This document shows positions 25,271 to 32,125 of a DNA stretch of 41,682 nt, in pieces. The translations under genes were made by a program, and so were the position numbers. This DNA comes from a virus, in IMG/VR virus record IMGVR_UViG_3300045738_000609, positions 1 through 41,682 of that record; one strand, given 5' to 3'. Every line of letters begins with the position of its first letter. Within the stretch, counting starts at the first letter, position 1. Below the pieces are notes generated by a model that saw only the letters and a list, made by a program, of their open reading frames with translations, did not search any database and was not told the origin of the DNA.

Positions 25271-25555
25271 ATGTACCAGAAGATGGCTCTCGTTTGTTTT
25301 GCCCTGATGTTTCTCGGCTGCAAGACACCGATCAGCCCCGAACAGTGCGTGGCCATGGTTGCTGCGCTGCACGAGTTGGAGATGACCGCCGTCGCGCTCG
25401 CGGAAGACAGCGAAGAGAAGCGCGCGAAGATTCAGGAGAAGGCAGACCTGATTGCCAGCGGTCTGGCGGTCGGCTGCAGCCTCACCCCCCTGCTCCAGAA
25501 GGGTGATACTGCAACCTACATCCCGTACGTGGACGTCCTGGCGTTGCGCCGCTAG
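25271..25555 (+). CDS. small lipoprotein, possible outer-membrane spanin
   Basis: A 94-residue protein with a short signal peptide and lipobox: hydrophobic core LVCFALMFLGC with Cys17 as the lipidated residue. The mature part is a helix rich in Ala/Glu (HELEMTAVALAEDSEEKRAK). The AGGAGG ribosome binding site is strong. A lipoprotein beside a single-span membrane protein at the late-operon end suggests an o-spanin-like role. Its stop codon shares the tetranucleotide CTAG with the stop of the opposing gene. Confidence 0.6.
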   Translation: MYQKMALVCFALMFLGCKTPISPEQCVAMVAALHELEMTAVALAEDSEEKRAKIQEKADLIASGLAVGCSLTPLLQKGDTATYIPYVDVLALRR

Positions 25556-26502
25556 AGCGGGCCTTCGTCCGGCCCATCCCAGTCACAGTTGCCCGCGTGT
25601 TTGGGTTCCTGCATGCAGTCTTGGATGCCGCAGATCTCCACGCCCTCGAATGACGAGCCTGCCTCGTCTGCCTCAGGCTCTTCCGTGAACACTTCTCCCG
25701 TGTTGCAGTCCCACTCGTGACCGAGAGGGCAAGGGCACGGGCTGCCACTGTCGAGTTCGGCGCCACACAGGATCACGTCTGACTCCGGCTCCTCTGTCAC
25801 CGGCTCCAACACCTCGACCACCGGCTCCGGCAACAGCAGCGGATCAGGTGCCGGCGCCTTGAGTGGCAACTCCTCCACCACCTCCGGCGTGATGTCCCGC
25901 GTGTTGTCGTACACCTCGCGAGCGGTCATCTCCAGCATCATCCCGTGCGTCAGGTCGGAGTAGTACTTGTTGCAGTGACGTGCGACCGCCTTCCACTGGA
26001 GCATGTCCTCGCCGTACTTTGCGTAGATTGACGGGTGCCCGCCTCGCGGCTTGGTGAGCCCGGCCGTGACTGCCTGCTTCCACGAGAACTCAGTGCGCCT
26101 CGCCTTCGGCCAGCTACTGCGCCACGACTCGCACCACCCGACGCGATCGTCACCCTCGCCAGAGCACCCGCAGTCGATCGGGCCGCGCCCATCGTCCACG
26201 CCACGTGACTGCACGAGCGCGAGCATGGCCTTGCCTTCCAGCGTGGGCCTGCCCTTGACCACGGGGATCGCGGTCACGGACTGCAGTGGCGGGAACCCCA
26301 GCTCCCGGCCCTTCGTGACAGAGATCATGATCTCATCCACCGTCACGTTCGGAGGCACCATGCTCGTGCGCTTCACGAGCTGCGCGAACCGCCACACGTC
26401 CTCGAAGTTGTCGAAGCGCAGCCCCTCGTCCGTGAGCTGCATCTCCGAGCCCGTCGCCCACTTGTTGATCACCTGCACTGCCGTCTCTTTCTTGTTGCTC
26501 AT
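25552..26502 (-). CDS. RecT-like single-strand annealing protein
   Basis: A 316-residue protein. Residues 30-215 match the RecT/Bet-like annealing core: NFEDVWRFAQLVKRTSMVP (32-50), EIMISVTKGRELGFPPLQSV (57-76), the KGRPTLEGKAMLALV block (83-97) and FSWKQAVTAGLTKPRGG with YGEDMLQWKAVARHC further on. It would anneal complementary strands during phage recombination or replication. The C-terminal 100 residues are Pro/Glu-rich with a Cys cluster (CPCPLGHEWDC), unusual for the family. ATG 26502 has AGGAGG upstream; an upstream extension of the frame is ignored. It is coupled to the RecE-like gene by a 4-nt overlap. Confidence 0.82.
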   Translation of the reverse strand: MSNKKETAVQVINKWATGSEMQLTDEGLRFDNFEDVWRFAQLVKRTSMVPPNVTVDEIMISVTKGRELGFPPLQSVTAIPVVKGRPTLEGKAMLALVQSRGVDDGRGPIDCGCSGEGDDRVGWCESWRSSWPKARRTEFSWKQAVTAGLTKPRGGHPSIYAKYGEDMLQWKAVARHCNKYYSDLTHGMMLEMTAREVYDNTRDITPEVVEELPLKAPAPDPLLLPEPVVEVLEPVTEEPESDVILCGAELDSGSPCPCPLGHEWDCNTGEVFTEEPEADEAGSSFEGVEICGIQDCMQEPKHAGNCDWDGPDEGPL

Positions 26503-27368
26503 GCCCCACCTCCTGATGCTTCTTCGAGTTCGCGCTCGGAGACCCTGTCCCAGGTCTTGAGTCCAAGCTGTGTGATGACTTGCGGGTACCCCGGGTACAC
26601 CCCGGTCTTCTCGCACTCGGCCCAGGTCCTGATCGCTGCCTTGTACTTGATCCGGCCCTGGAAGATTGCCTCCGGGTCAGGCTCGACCACCCTGCACTGG
26701 AACGGAAGCGATGAGCTGCAGAAGATGATGAAGAACCGCCGGTCGAGTGGCGATAGCGTGAAGAGCCCGTCCGTATAGAACGCGTCCTGCACGTCGTAGC
26801 CCCACTTGCCCATCTCTCGTTCCAGCGAGTCGTCTGTCATCTCCGCGGACGTGGACTTCACGTCAGCGATGGAGCTCCACTTGCGGTACATCCCGAACTT
26901 GTCGAGCCGGCCCTTGCACAGGAGCGAGGTGTCCTCGTCCTCCCAGGTCATGGACAGCTCGGTCTCCTGCATCGAGAGCAACTCCATGGCGAGCGAGTAC
27001 TTCTGGATCTGCTCGGCTGCCTCGTACACGAGGTCGAAGTCCTTCTGCTTCAGGATGATCTTGCCGAAGTTCGCCTCTTCGAACGCTGCGTGCTTGGACA
27101 GGTTGGCCTGGCCGGCGCGGCGCAGCGACAAGCCGCAGACCACGTGGTCTTCGAGCTTCTCCGGTTCCATCAACGCGTAGTGCAGGGCCTGGCCCACCGA
27201 TTGGGCACTGGTCTGGTCGAACGGGTTGTTCATGTCGCCCAGCGCGCGCTGCGCGTGGTACTTCCGCAGGGTCTTGAGCGTGCTCTGGTTGATCGCCCCA
27301 GTCCATTGGTGGTACTCGACGTCCGGGATGTCCCTGTGAAGGCCCGGTGGTGGTGCTTTCTCTGGCAT
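26499..27368 (-). CDS. RecE-like PD-(D/E)XK exonuclease (ExoVIII/DUF3799 type)
   Basis: 289 residues. The N-terminus GLHRDIPDVEYHQWTGAINQSTLK is characteristic of exodeoxyribonuclease VIII-type proteins. Nuclease motifs visible: GQALHYALMEPEKLE (His region), CKGRLDKFG with SSIADVKSTSA giving the D...D-x-K pair, then WGYDVQDAFYTDGL (the conserved YxxQ-like helix). It would resect double-stranded ends to load the RecT-like partner. ATG 27368 has AAGGAG upstream and is preferred over 27389. It is divergent from the XRE regulator. Confidence 0.82.
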   Translation of the reverse strand: MPEKAPPPGLHRDIPDVEYHQWTGAINQSTLKTLRKYHAQRALGDMNNPFDQTSAQSVGQALHYALMEPEKLEDHVVCGLSLRRAGQANLSKHAAFEEANFGKIILKQKDFDLVYEAAEQIQKYSLAMELLSMQETELSMTWEDEDTSLLCKGRLDKFGMYRKWSSIADVKSTSAEMTDDSLEREMGKWGYDVQDAFYTDGLFTLSPLDRRFFIIFCSSSLPFQCRVVEPDPEAIFQGRIKYKAAIRTWAECEKTGVYPGYPQVITQLGLKTWDRVSERELEEASGGGA

Positions 27369-27384
27369 GTCACTCTCCTTTTGC

Positions 27385-27432
27385 GACACCCTGCCTCAAC
27401 GGGGTGTCAGATGCGGTCACTACTGTAGTCAA
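27385..27432. promoter_or_regulatory. divergent regulatory region with two inverted repeats
   Basis: Between the recombination genes (minus) and the XRE gene (plus) lie a perfect 7-bp repeat GACACCC/GGGTGTC with 10-nt spacer (27385-27408) and a near-palindrome TCACTAC-T-GTAGTCA (27417-27431). On the minus strand TTGACT (27432-27427) with TGACAC at 17-nt spacing is a candidate promoter, and the palindrome overlaps its -35. These are plausible operators for the adjacent XRE protein; binding is not shown. Confidence 0.4.
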
Positions 27433-27460
27433 CCGGTGGAAAATTGGGTATGGTGCTCGC

Positions 27461-27730
27461 ATGGGAAAATCGCTCAGCGAGAAGCTCATCAGCGCACGCG
27501 AGGATCGCGGGTGGACCCTGTCTGAGGCTGCCGAGAAGATGCCGAACACCGGCTATGGAACCTTGCAGCATCTCGAGGGACGCTCGCGGAAGGAGGGTGC
27601 CCTCCGGTCCCCGCCCACCCCCGGCAGCATCCAGACCCGCACCGCAGCGGACCTGATCGTCGCCTACTGGCCCGCGATCAAGCTGAAGGACATCGTCCCT
27701 GGCCTGCCGATCGAGGTCTTCAAGGTATGA
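27461..27730 (+). CDS. XRE-type helix-turn-helix regulator
   Basis: An 89-residue protein: LSEKLISAREDRGWTLSEAA then a short turn and NTGYGTLQHLEGRSRKEG, matching a Cro/C1-like HTH with a somewhat unusual insertion (PTPGSIQTRT) before the last helices. ATG 27461 is chosen, with little upstream Shine-Dalgarno sequence; the mRNA may be leaderless or weakly translated, as for many repressors. It is divergent from RecE/RecT and begins the plus-strand early operon, so it may control the divergent promoter. The stop overlaps the next start. Confidence 0.65.
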   Translation: MGKSLSEKLISAREDRGWTLSEAAEKMPNTGYGTLQHLEGRSRKEGALRSPPTPGSIQTRTAADLIVAYWPAIKLKDIVPGLPIEVFKV

Positions 27731-28323
27731 ATCTCAAGGACTACCAGAAGATCGCGGAGTCCATGTTCGAAGGCGGGCACGAGCTTGATCTGTTCCTAGA
27801 ACAGGTCTGGGACTCCGGCGTGCGCTCGGGTGCAGCGAGTGCAGCCACCCGCAAGAAGTCCTGCCTCTATGTGGACTGGGTCTGGCCCGACAACGTCTAC
27901 CAGGAACTCATCGATTACGTGGTCACCCATGCGCCGGTCGAAGTGACCCGCGTTGAGGCGTGGCCTTTCATCCAAGACGAAATGGAGGCGATGGCGCTAT
28001 GGGCAGCGAGCAAGGGCGAACGCAAGGTCGATTGGAACTCAGCACTCAAGGGGTGGATGCGCAGGACGTGGGGATCATCGACCCTCCCCACCACGGGCGA
28101 TTCACTCAACCCCCAGGCCAGCCTCTTCGGGGACAGCTCGACAAAGCGATTGTCGGGATCCAGCAGGGTCGAGGCGGAGCAAGCCGAGACGTACCGCAAG
28201 GCAATCGAGATGAACTCCCGGCGAGAACCTCCCTCGCGATGGAACACCTCACAGCCTACGGCCAAGGCCGTGATGCAGCGAGGATCTCCATCCTCGTCTC
28301 GGATACCTCCCCAGTCCCACTGA
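27727..28323 (+). CDS. putative replication/helicase-loader protein
   Basis: A 198-residue protein. Residues 75-115 contain WPFIQDEMEAMALWAASKG then VDWNSALKGWMRR, the pattern of DnaT/replisome-organiser C-terminal domains, where a DW...W.RR helix binds single-stranded DNA or helicase. The N-terminal half (YQKIAESMFEGGHELDLFLE) is helical. The last 60 residues are Ser/Arg-rich and overlap the next gene by 85 nt in another frame. It is coupled to the XRE gene by a 4-nt overlap. The call is moderate. Confidence 0.5.
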   Translation: MNLKDYQKIAESMFEGGHELDLFLEQVWDSGVRSGAASAATRKKSCLYVDWVWPDNVYQELIDYVVTHAPVEVTRVEAWPFIQDEMEAMALWAASKGERKVDWNSALKGWMRRTWGSSTLPTTGDSLNPQASLFGDSSTKRLSGSSRVEAEQAETYRKAIEMNSRREPPSRWNTSQPTAKAVMQRGSPSSSRIPPQSH

Positions 28324-28556
28324 GCATCTTAGGTGGGGCGATGCAGCACTCACGAAGGATCACCGAGTCAGACTTCCCGCCCACCGCCTACCTCATCATC
28401 AAACTCGCCGTCAAACTCTGCCACGACGCCCGACCCGACCTCTACCGCACAGACCAGGGATACCTGCGCAGCCCCAAGTGGTACAAGCGCATGAAGCAAT
28501 CAGCCTTCCGCGATGTCGAGGTACTGCGCATTGCTCCCGGACTTCCCCAGGCATAG
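28239..28556 (+). CDS. small unknown early protein
   Basis: About 105 residues if started at ATG 28239; an alternative ATG at 28341 gives 71 residues. Codon use in this frame is good from 28239 on. The clearest part is SDFPPTAYLIIKLAVKLCHD followed by YLRSPKWYKRMKQSAFRDVEV, a compact helical domain. The start overlaps the end of the upstream gene, and a frame change between the two cannot be excluded. Not recognised. Confidence 0.5.
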   Translation: MEHLTAYGQGRDAARISILVSDTSPVPLSILGGAMQHSRRITESDFPPTAYLIIKLAVKLCHDARPDLYRTDQGYLRSPKWYKRMKQSAFRDVEVLRIAPGLPQA

Positions 28557-28574
28557 ATCCTCCAAGGAGATCGC

Positions 28575-28868
28575 ATGCCCGAAACAGCAGGTGTTTCACA
28601 GATCGACCCGATCGAAGCCATGAAGCAGCAGATCCTCTCGGATGTCGAGAAGGACCTGAAAGCCTACCTGGGTAACGCGCAGACCGCTGCGTGGAACACG
28701 GACGGCAAGATGAACTGCAGCTTCACCACCACGGTGAGCATCTCGAAGAAGGTGGTCTCCGAAGAAGCCAGGTACTCGCTGAAGATCGAGTCTCGGGAAC
28801 GTATCCCGCGGCCGGTCATCATCCGCGAGCTGGAGTTCAACGAAGGGAAACAACTGGTACTCATATGA
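28575..28868 (+). CDS. small unknown protein in the plus-strand early operon
   Basis: A 97-residue protein with an excellent AAGGAGATCGC ribosome binding site. A helix (IEAMKQQILSDVEKDLKAYL) is followed by beta strands (KMNCSFTTTVSISKKVVS; ARYSLKIESRERIPRP). The stop overlaps the next start by 4 nt. The strand-rich half has the look of a small nucleic-acid or protein-binding domain; family unknown. Confidence 0.65.
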   Translation: MPETAGVSQIDPIEAMKQQILSDVEKDLKAYLGNAQTAAWNTDGKMNCSFTTTVSISKKVVSEEARYSLKIESRERIPRPVIIRELEFNEGKQLVLI

Positions 28869-29623
28869 ACGGACAGACCGACGACCATGGACAGATAGCA
28901 GTGGGCATGGCGGCATCGATCGCCACCAAGATTGCGGAGGTGATGCCGGCAATCGAGAAGCACCTCCGCGAGGGTGTCGACCGGCATGGTCTGGTTGCCA
29001 ACATCATGTTCCGCCTGGGCCAGCCTGGACGGGGCGAGGCGCAGGTTGTCGCTGAGTTGGAGTTTTCGATGACCACGGGTGAGTTTCAGCAGTTCATGCT
29101 GGCCCCCTCGCCGGTCACTGGGATGCTCAGCATCATCAGCCCGCTGCCCCAGCAGCCAGCCCCGCCGCAGGGCATGAACGGAGGCTCGCACCCTGAGATG
29201 CCGACCATGAACGAGTACCCAGGTCAGCAGGCCGTGCTCGATCAGCGACCGCCTCCGCTCGTACCCCAGGTGATCCAGCAGCAGCGCGCACACATGGCGC
29301 CGCCGAACCCTGGCCAGCAGCTCACCGCACCCCCGGTGTCGGAACTCACCGCTCCGCTGCCGCCGTATCTTGGTGACCCGACGCCCTACATGCAGCCTCA
29401 GCAGCAGCCGATCCCGGGTGTGCCTCCGGGCACAAGCGTGGTGCCGGTGCCGGGCCCACCCGTGCAGCCGCCGCCGCCGCAGATGACGCAGGATCAGTAC
29501 GCCCAGTGGCACCTGCAGACTCACGGCACGATGCCTCCGCCCCCTGTTCCGGTGCAAGCTCAACCCCAAAGACCGGTGCGTCTCAAGCGGCCAGCGATGG
29601 CTGACGAGGGCGGCATCCGGTGA
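28865..29623 (+). CDS. protein with Pro/Gln-rich C-terminal two-thirds
   Basis: 252 residues from ATG 28865 (coupled, ATGA). Residues 1-85 appear folded: AASIATKIAEVMPAIEKHLR then ELEFSMTTGEFQQFML; the helix followed by a TT-strand loosely echoes the preceding gene product, perhaps an old duplication. Residues 90-252 are low-complexity Pro/Gln/Gly-rich (PQQPAPPQGM, PQQQPIPGVPPG) and surely disordered. Function unknown. Confidence 0.6.
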   Translation: MNGQTDDHGQIAVGMAASIATKIAEVMPAIEKHLREGVDRHGLVANIMFRLGQPGRGEAQVVAELEFSMTTGEFQQFMLAPSPVTGMLSIISPLPQQPAPPQGMNGGSHPEMPTMNEYPGQQAVLDQRPPPLVPQVIQQQRAHMAPPNPGQQLTAPPVSELTAPLPPYLGDPTPYMQPQQQPIPGVPPGTSVVPVPGPPVQPPPPQMTQDQYAQWHLQTHGTMPPPPVPVQAQPQRPVRLKRPAMADEGGIR

Positions 29624-30159
29624 TACGCCGGAAGTCCACGAAGTCGACCGGGCAGACTTCGATGGCGCACGCGAGGGCCTGGGTGGGACAAGTCTTCCCA
29701 GGCTCTCTCGTGTTGGAGGCCGGCGCCCGGCTCTCCCGATTCCCGGACAAGAAGAAGCCCGGCGAGTTCATCACCCACACCGTGCGCGAGGATCTTTTCG
29801 GGGTGTTCGACCTGGCGGTGTTCCCGGTGGCTGGACCCCGACCACGAGTACAGTTCGTTCAGGTCACGTCATTGACGGGGGATTCGATGAGCGCGGTGCG
29901 CTCGAGGCAGGCCAAGGTCGCGAACTGGATTCGACTGAACCTCAGCTCGCGACCCGTCTGGTTGGGCGATATCAGTTTAGTTGCTTGGGTTTCAAGGAAA
30001 CACCTGCGGATCTGGGAGTGGGACTGGACTCAGCAGGACGCTCACCGACAAGGGGGATGGCGTGAGCAGCCGTCGCATCCTGCGAAACTTCCCAAAGTCT
30101 CGCGAAGTGCCGCCTTGCCGTTGGGGTCTTCATCGGATGGCCGTCATCCGTTTGCCTGA
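29620..30159 (+). CDS. PD-(D/E)XK-like nuclease family protein
   Basis: Up to 179 residues from GTG 29620 (GTGA overlap). The core reads AHARAWVGQVFPGSLVLEAG, EDLFGVFDLAVFPV, VQFVQVTSLTG, AVRSRQAKVANWIR and KHLRIWEWDW. The DLFG..D...VQVT pattern is that of a PD-(D/E)XK-like family where the catalytic E-x-K has become Q-x-T, so activity is uncertain. The last 63 residues overlap the opposing minus-strand gene by 188 nt, and only the part up to about residue 140 looks functional. A role in DNA processing is inferred. Confidence 0.55.
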   Translation: MIRRKSTKSTGQTSMAHARAWVGQVFPGSLVLEAGARLSRFPDKKKPGEFITHTVREDLFGVFDLAVFPVAGPRPRVQFVQVTSLTGDSMSAVRSRQAKVANWIRLNLSSRPVWLGDISLVAWVSRKHLRIWEWDWTQQDAHRQGGWREQPSHPAKLPKVSRSAALPLGSSSDGRHPFA

Positions 30160-30397
30160 ACCGGACCTTTACGTCCCGGCGCTTGCCCACCGACCCAGAC
30201 TTGTCCCCGCGCTTCTTCCCGTCCGAGATATCCCAGCTCACAAACCGGTACCCCTCCGGCACGATGCGCTGCGCCACACACACGACGTTGGCTGCGGCCT
30301 CCGGCGTCCTGGCACGCAGCATCACCAGGATCCGACCACCCTTACGCCCCTTGGGCGGGTGTATCACCACGAACATGGATCTCATTGCCTTGTTCAC
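29972..30397 (-). CDS. unknown basic protein
   Basis: A 141-residue protein beginning with GTG 30397 (GTGA overlap with the upstream stop, GAGGTG before it); ATG 30385 is an alternative. Residues 1-55 (MFVVIHPPKGRKGGRILVML; ANVVCVAQRIVPEGYRFVSW) look like a small alpha-beta domain; the rest is Lys/Arg-rich. The C-terminal 60 codons overlap the convergent plus-strand gene. Family not recognised. Confidence 0.55.
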   Translation of the reverse strand: MNKAMRSMFVVIHPPKGRKGGRILVMLRARTPEAAANVVCVAQRIVPEGYRFVSWDISDGKKRGDKSGSVGKRRDVKVRFRQTDDGHPMKTPTARRHFARLWEVSQDATAAHAIPLVGERPAESSPTPRSAGVSLKPKQLN

Positions 30398-30963
30398 ACT
30401 CTCACCTCTTCCGAGTCGGCAGGTTTCGCCTTGCGCTTCGCCGCCTTCTTCTTCGCCGCCTTCTTCTTGGCATTCTTGGCCGGCCTGGCATTGACCGGTG
30501 GCGCCGGCACCTCACCGAACAGCGGCGCCTTCTCCAAGTCGTCGAGCGGGAACGAGCACGCGAAGTAGGGCGCCGATCCCACGATCTCCGGGAACCCGCG
30601 GCCCCCGTACGTGGTGACCGTGGCGTCCATCAGGTTCACGATCACAACCCCGATGCCACCGACTGCATTCTCTCGCCGGTAGATCCAGCCGAGCTGCAGC
30701 CCGAAGTTGCCTGCGTTGGGCGGCGCATTGACTGACACGTGGTTGCCGGTTGCTACCGCCTGATACGTGAGCGCAGCGGTCGCCACACCCAGGGTCGGAG
30801 GCCACAACTCTTGTCGTTTTAGCTCCGCGAATGCGGCCAGGATCAGAGAAGGCAGCTCGCCCCCGACGTCCTTCATGGCCACGCTCGGGCTGAGGTTCAC
30901 GCCATCCGTGAAGTACACCTCCGCCACGTCCGGGTACTTGTCCTGCGGGTTGATCGGGTTCAT
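30394..30963 (-). CDS. unknown protein with lysine/alanine-rich tail
   Basis: 189 residues. The N-terminal 150 appear folded (YFTDGVNLSPSVAMKDVGGE; GNFGLQLGWIYRRENAVGGIG). The C-terminal 35 residues are a Lys/Ala tail (KNAKKKAAKKKAAKRKAK), likely nucleic-acid binding. The start overlaps the stop of the upstream gene (ATGA) and is itself in a CCAATG context. No enzymatic motif seen. Confidence 0.6.
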   Translation of the reverse strand: MNPINPQDKYPDVAEVYFTDGVNLSPSVAMKDVGGELPSLILAAFAELKRQELWPPTLGVATAALTYQAVATGNHVSVNAPPNAGNFGLQLGWIYRRENAVGGIGVVIVNLMDATVTTYGGRGFPEIVGSAPYFACSFPLDDLEKAPLFGEVPAPPVNARPAKNAKKKAAKKKAAKRKAKPADSEEVRV

Positions 30964-31286
30964 TGGGTCGTCGCTCCTTCAGTGTTGAACTCGACGGAAG
31001 CAGGCAGAGGCACGTCCTCGATTCCCATTGCCGCCATGAGTGCGAGTTGCCCGCTGCCCTGGGTGATCCCAGCACAGTGGACTGCCATTTGAATGTTGAG
31101 CAGGGACACGTACATGGTCGAGTACGGTTCGCCTGCCTTCTTGCTTGCCTTGAGGTGCTCCGCGATCTCCGCGCCCACTGCCCCGACTGCGACCTTGTGG
31201 GTCTGCACCATCTGCACCAGCCCGGCCAGGTGGATCTTGATCAACGCGCCCCGGTCCTCCTCCGCCTTCTCTCCTACAAGCTCCAT
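30960..31286 (-). CDS. small unknown helical protein
   Basis: 108 residues from ATG 31286; the frame extends upstream but only as antisense of the integrase. GGAGG precedes the start, inside the end of the integrase gene. Helices dominate (ALIKIHLAGLVQMVQTHKVA; YSTMYVSLLNIQMAVHCAGI). It lies 1 nt after the integrase stop, so it is probably co-translated. No family recognised. Confidence 0.6.
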   Translation of the reverse strand: MELVGEKAEEDRGALIKIHLAGLVQMVQTHKVAVGAVGAEIAEHLKASKKAGEPYSTMYVSLLNIQMAVHCAGITQGSGQLALMAAMGIEDVPLPASVEFNTEGATTQ

Positions 31287-31287
31287 G

Positions 31288-31875
31288 TCACACCTCCCAC
31301 GTTCGGTTGCTCGTGATGGCGACCACCTCGGTAGCTCCGATGCTGTCGAGGTAGACCGCCGTGGTTGCGAGGTTCGTATGCCCCAGGGCCTTCTGGATGT
31401 GCACCATCCCGACGCCCTCGTCGTACAGTGCCCGCGCATACGTGTGGCGCAGGCAATGCGGGTGGACCCGTCGTGCGATCCCAGCGAGCTTGGCTCCGGT
31501 TGCCACCAGATCCCGGAGGTCACGGCCTGTGATTCTCCTGCCGCTGTACGTGATGAACAAGGGTCCCGGCTCGGTACCCCGGTGCTCAATCCACGCGTCG
31601 ATCAGGGCCATGGTGGTCTGGTCGACACCCACCGTGCGTGGCTTCTTCCCATTGCGGTAGCCCTTCGGGCGTGTGATCCGCAGTGCCTCACCCTCGTGGG
31701 ACACGTGGGACAGGTCCAGGTTGCGCAGCTCTCCATTGCGCAGCCCGCACCGCCACAGGACACCGAAAATCGCGCGGTTGCGCGTCCCGGTCCTGCTCTT
31801 CGTGCTCTGTCGTCGTACAAGCGCGAGCGCTTCGCTCGGCTCGAGTGGCTCGGCTGGAAAATCTCCGATAGGCAT
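31288..31875 (-). CDS. int: tyrosine recombinase/integrase, catalytic core only
   Basis: 195 residues covering just the catalytic domain of the phage-integrase family. All key residues are visible: Arg46 in CGLRNGEL, Lys78 region (GKKPR), His140 and Arg143 in HPHCLRHTYA, His166 in LGHTNLATT and the nucleophile Tyr175 in AVYLD. The N-terminal arm-binding and SAM-like core-binding domains are absent, so it is about half the usual size. It may act in integration or in dimer resolution (Xer-like). ATG 31875 has GGAG 9 nt upstream; ATG 31884 is an alternative. No att site was identified. Confidence 0.85.
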   Translation of the reverse strand: MPIGDFPAEPLEPSEALALVRRQSTKSRTGTRNRAIFGVLWRCGLRNGELRNLDLSHVSHEGEALRITRPKGYRNGKKPRTVGVDQTTMALIDAWIEHRGTEPGPLFITYSGRRITGRDLRDLVATGAKLAGIARRVHPHCLRHTYARALYDEGVGMVHIQKALGHTNLATTAVYLDSIGATEVVAITSNRTWEV

Positions 31876-31936
31876 GGCGTACATCTCCGTGGGCTCCCGG
31901 CCCGGACTGTGTTTCAGTTTACTTCAACTCGTTGAA

Positions 31937-32125
31937 TCAGGCGAGATCCTTCTTCAGTTCACGCAGCCGCCTCATTGCAGCCGCGTATGCCAACTCACGC
32001 TTCCACTCCCACCCGGTCGAACTCTCGATGGGCGAGTCGTCGTCCTCGCGCACCCTCCACCACCAGACGCGCCCGCTCGTGGGCTCGCCTTTCAGGCGGA
32101 GGGCTTCGATCATGTAAATTTTCAT
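31937..32125 (-). CDS. small unknown protein
   Basis: 62 residues from ATG 32125, overlapping the methyltransferase stop (ATGA). The composition (VWWWRVREDDDSPIESSTGW then KRELAYAAAMRRLRELKKDL) suggests a small beta segment plus a basic helix. It may be an accessory of the methyltransferase by coupling; function unknown. Confidence 0.6.
   Translation of the reverse strand: MKIYMIEALRLKGEPTSGRVWWWRVREDDDSPIESSTGWEWKRELAYAAAMRRLRELKKDLA

Noticed and set aside
27960-28556. A 198-codon frame starting at 27960 instead of 28239
   Set aside because: Its first 90 codons overlap the DnaT-like gene, whose motif-bearing frame is better; only the part from about 28239 on looks coding. A programmed or accidental frameshift joining the two genes was considered but nothing at the junction supports it.
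31885-31936. Promoter directly upstream of the integrase
   Set aside because: Only loose -35/-10 matches exist; the gene is more likely transcribed with the methyltransferase operon.
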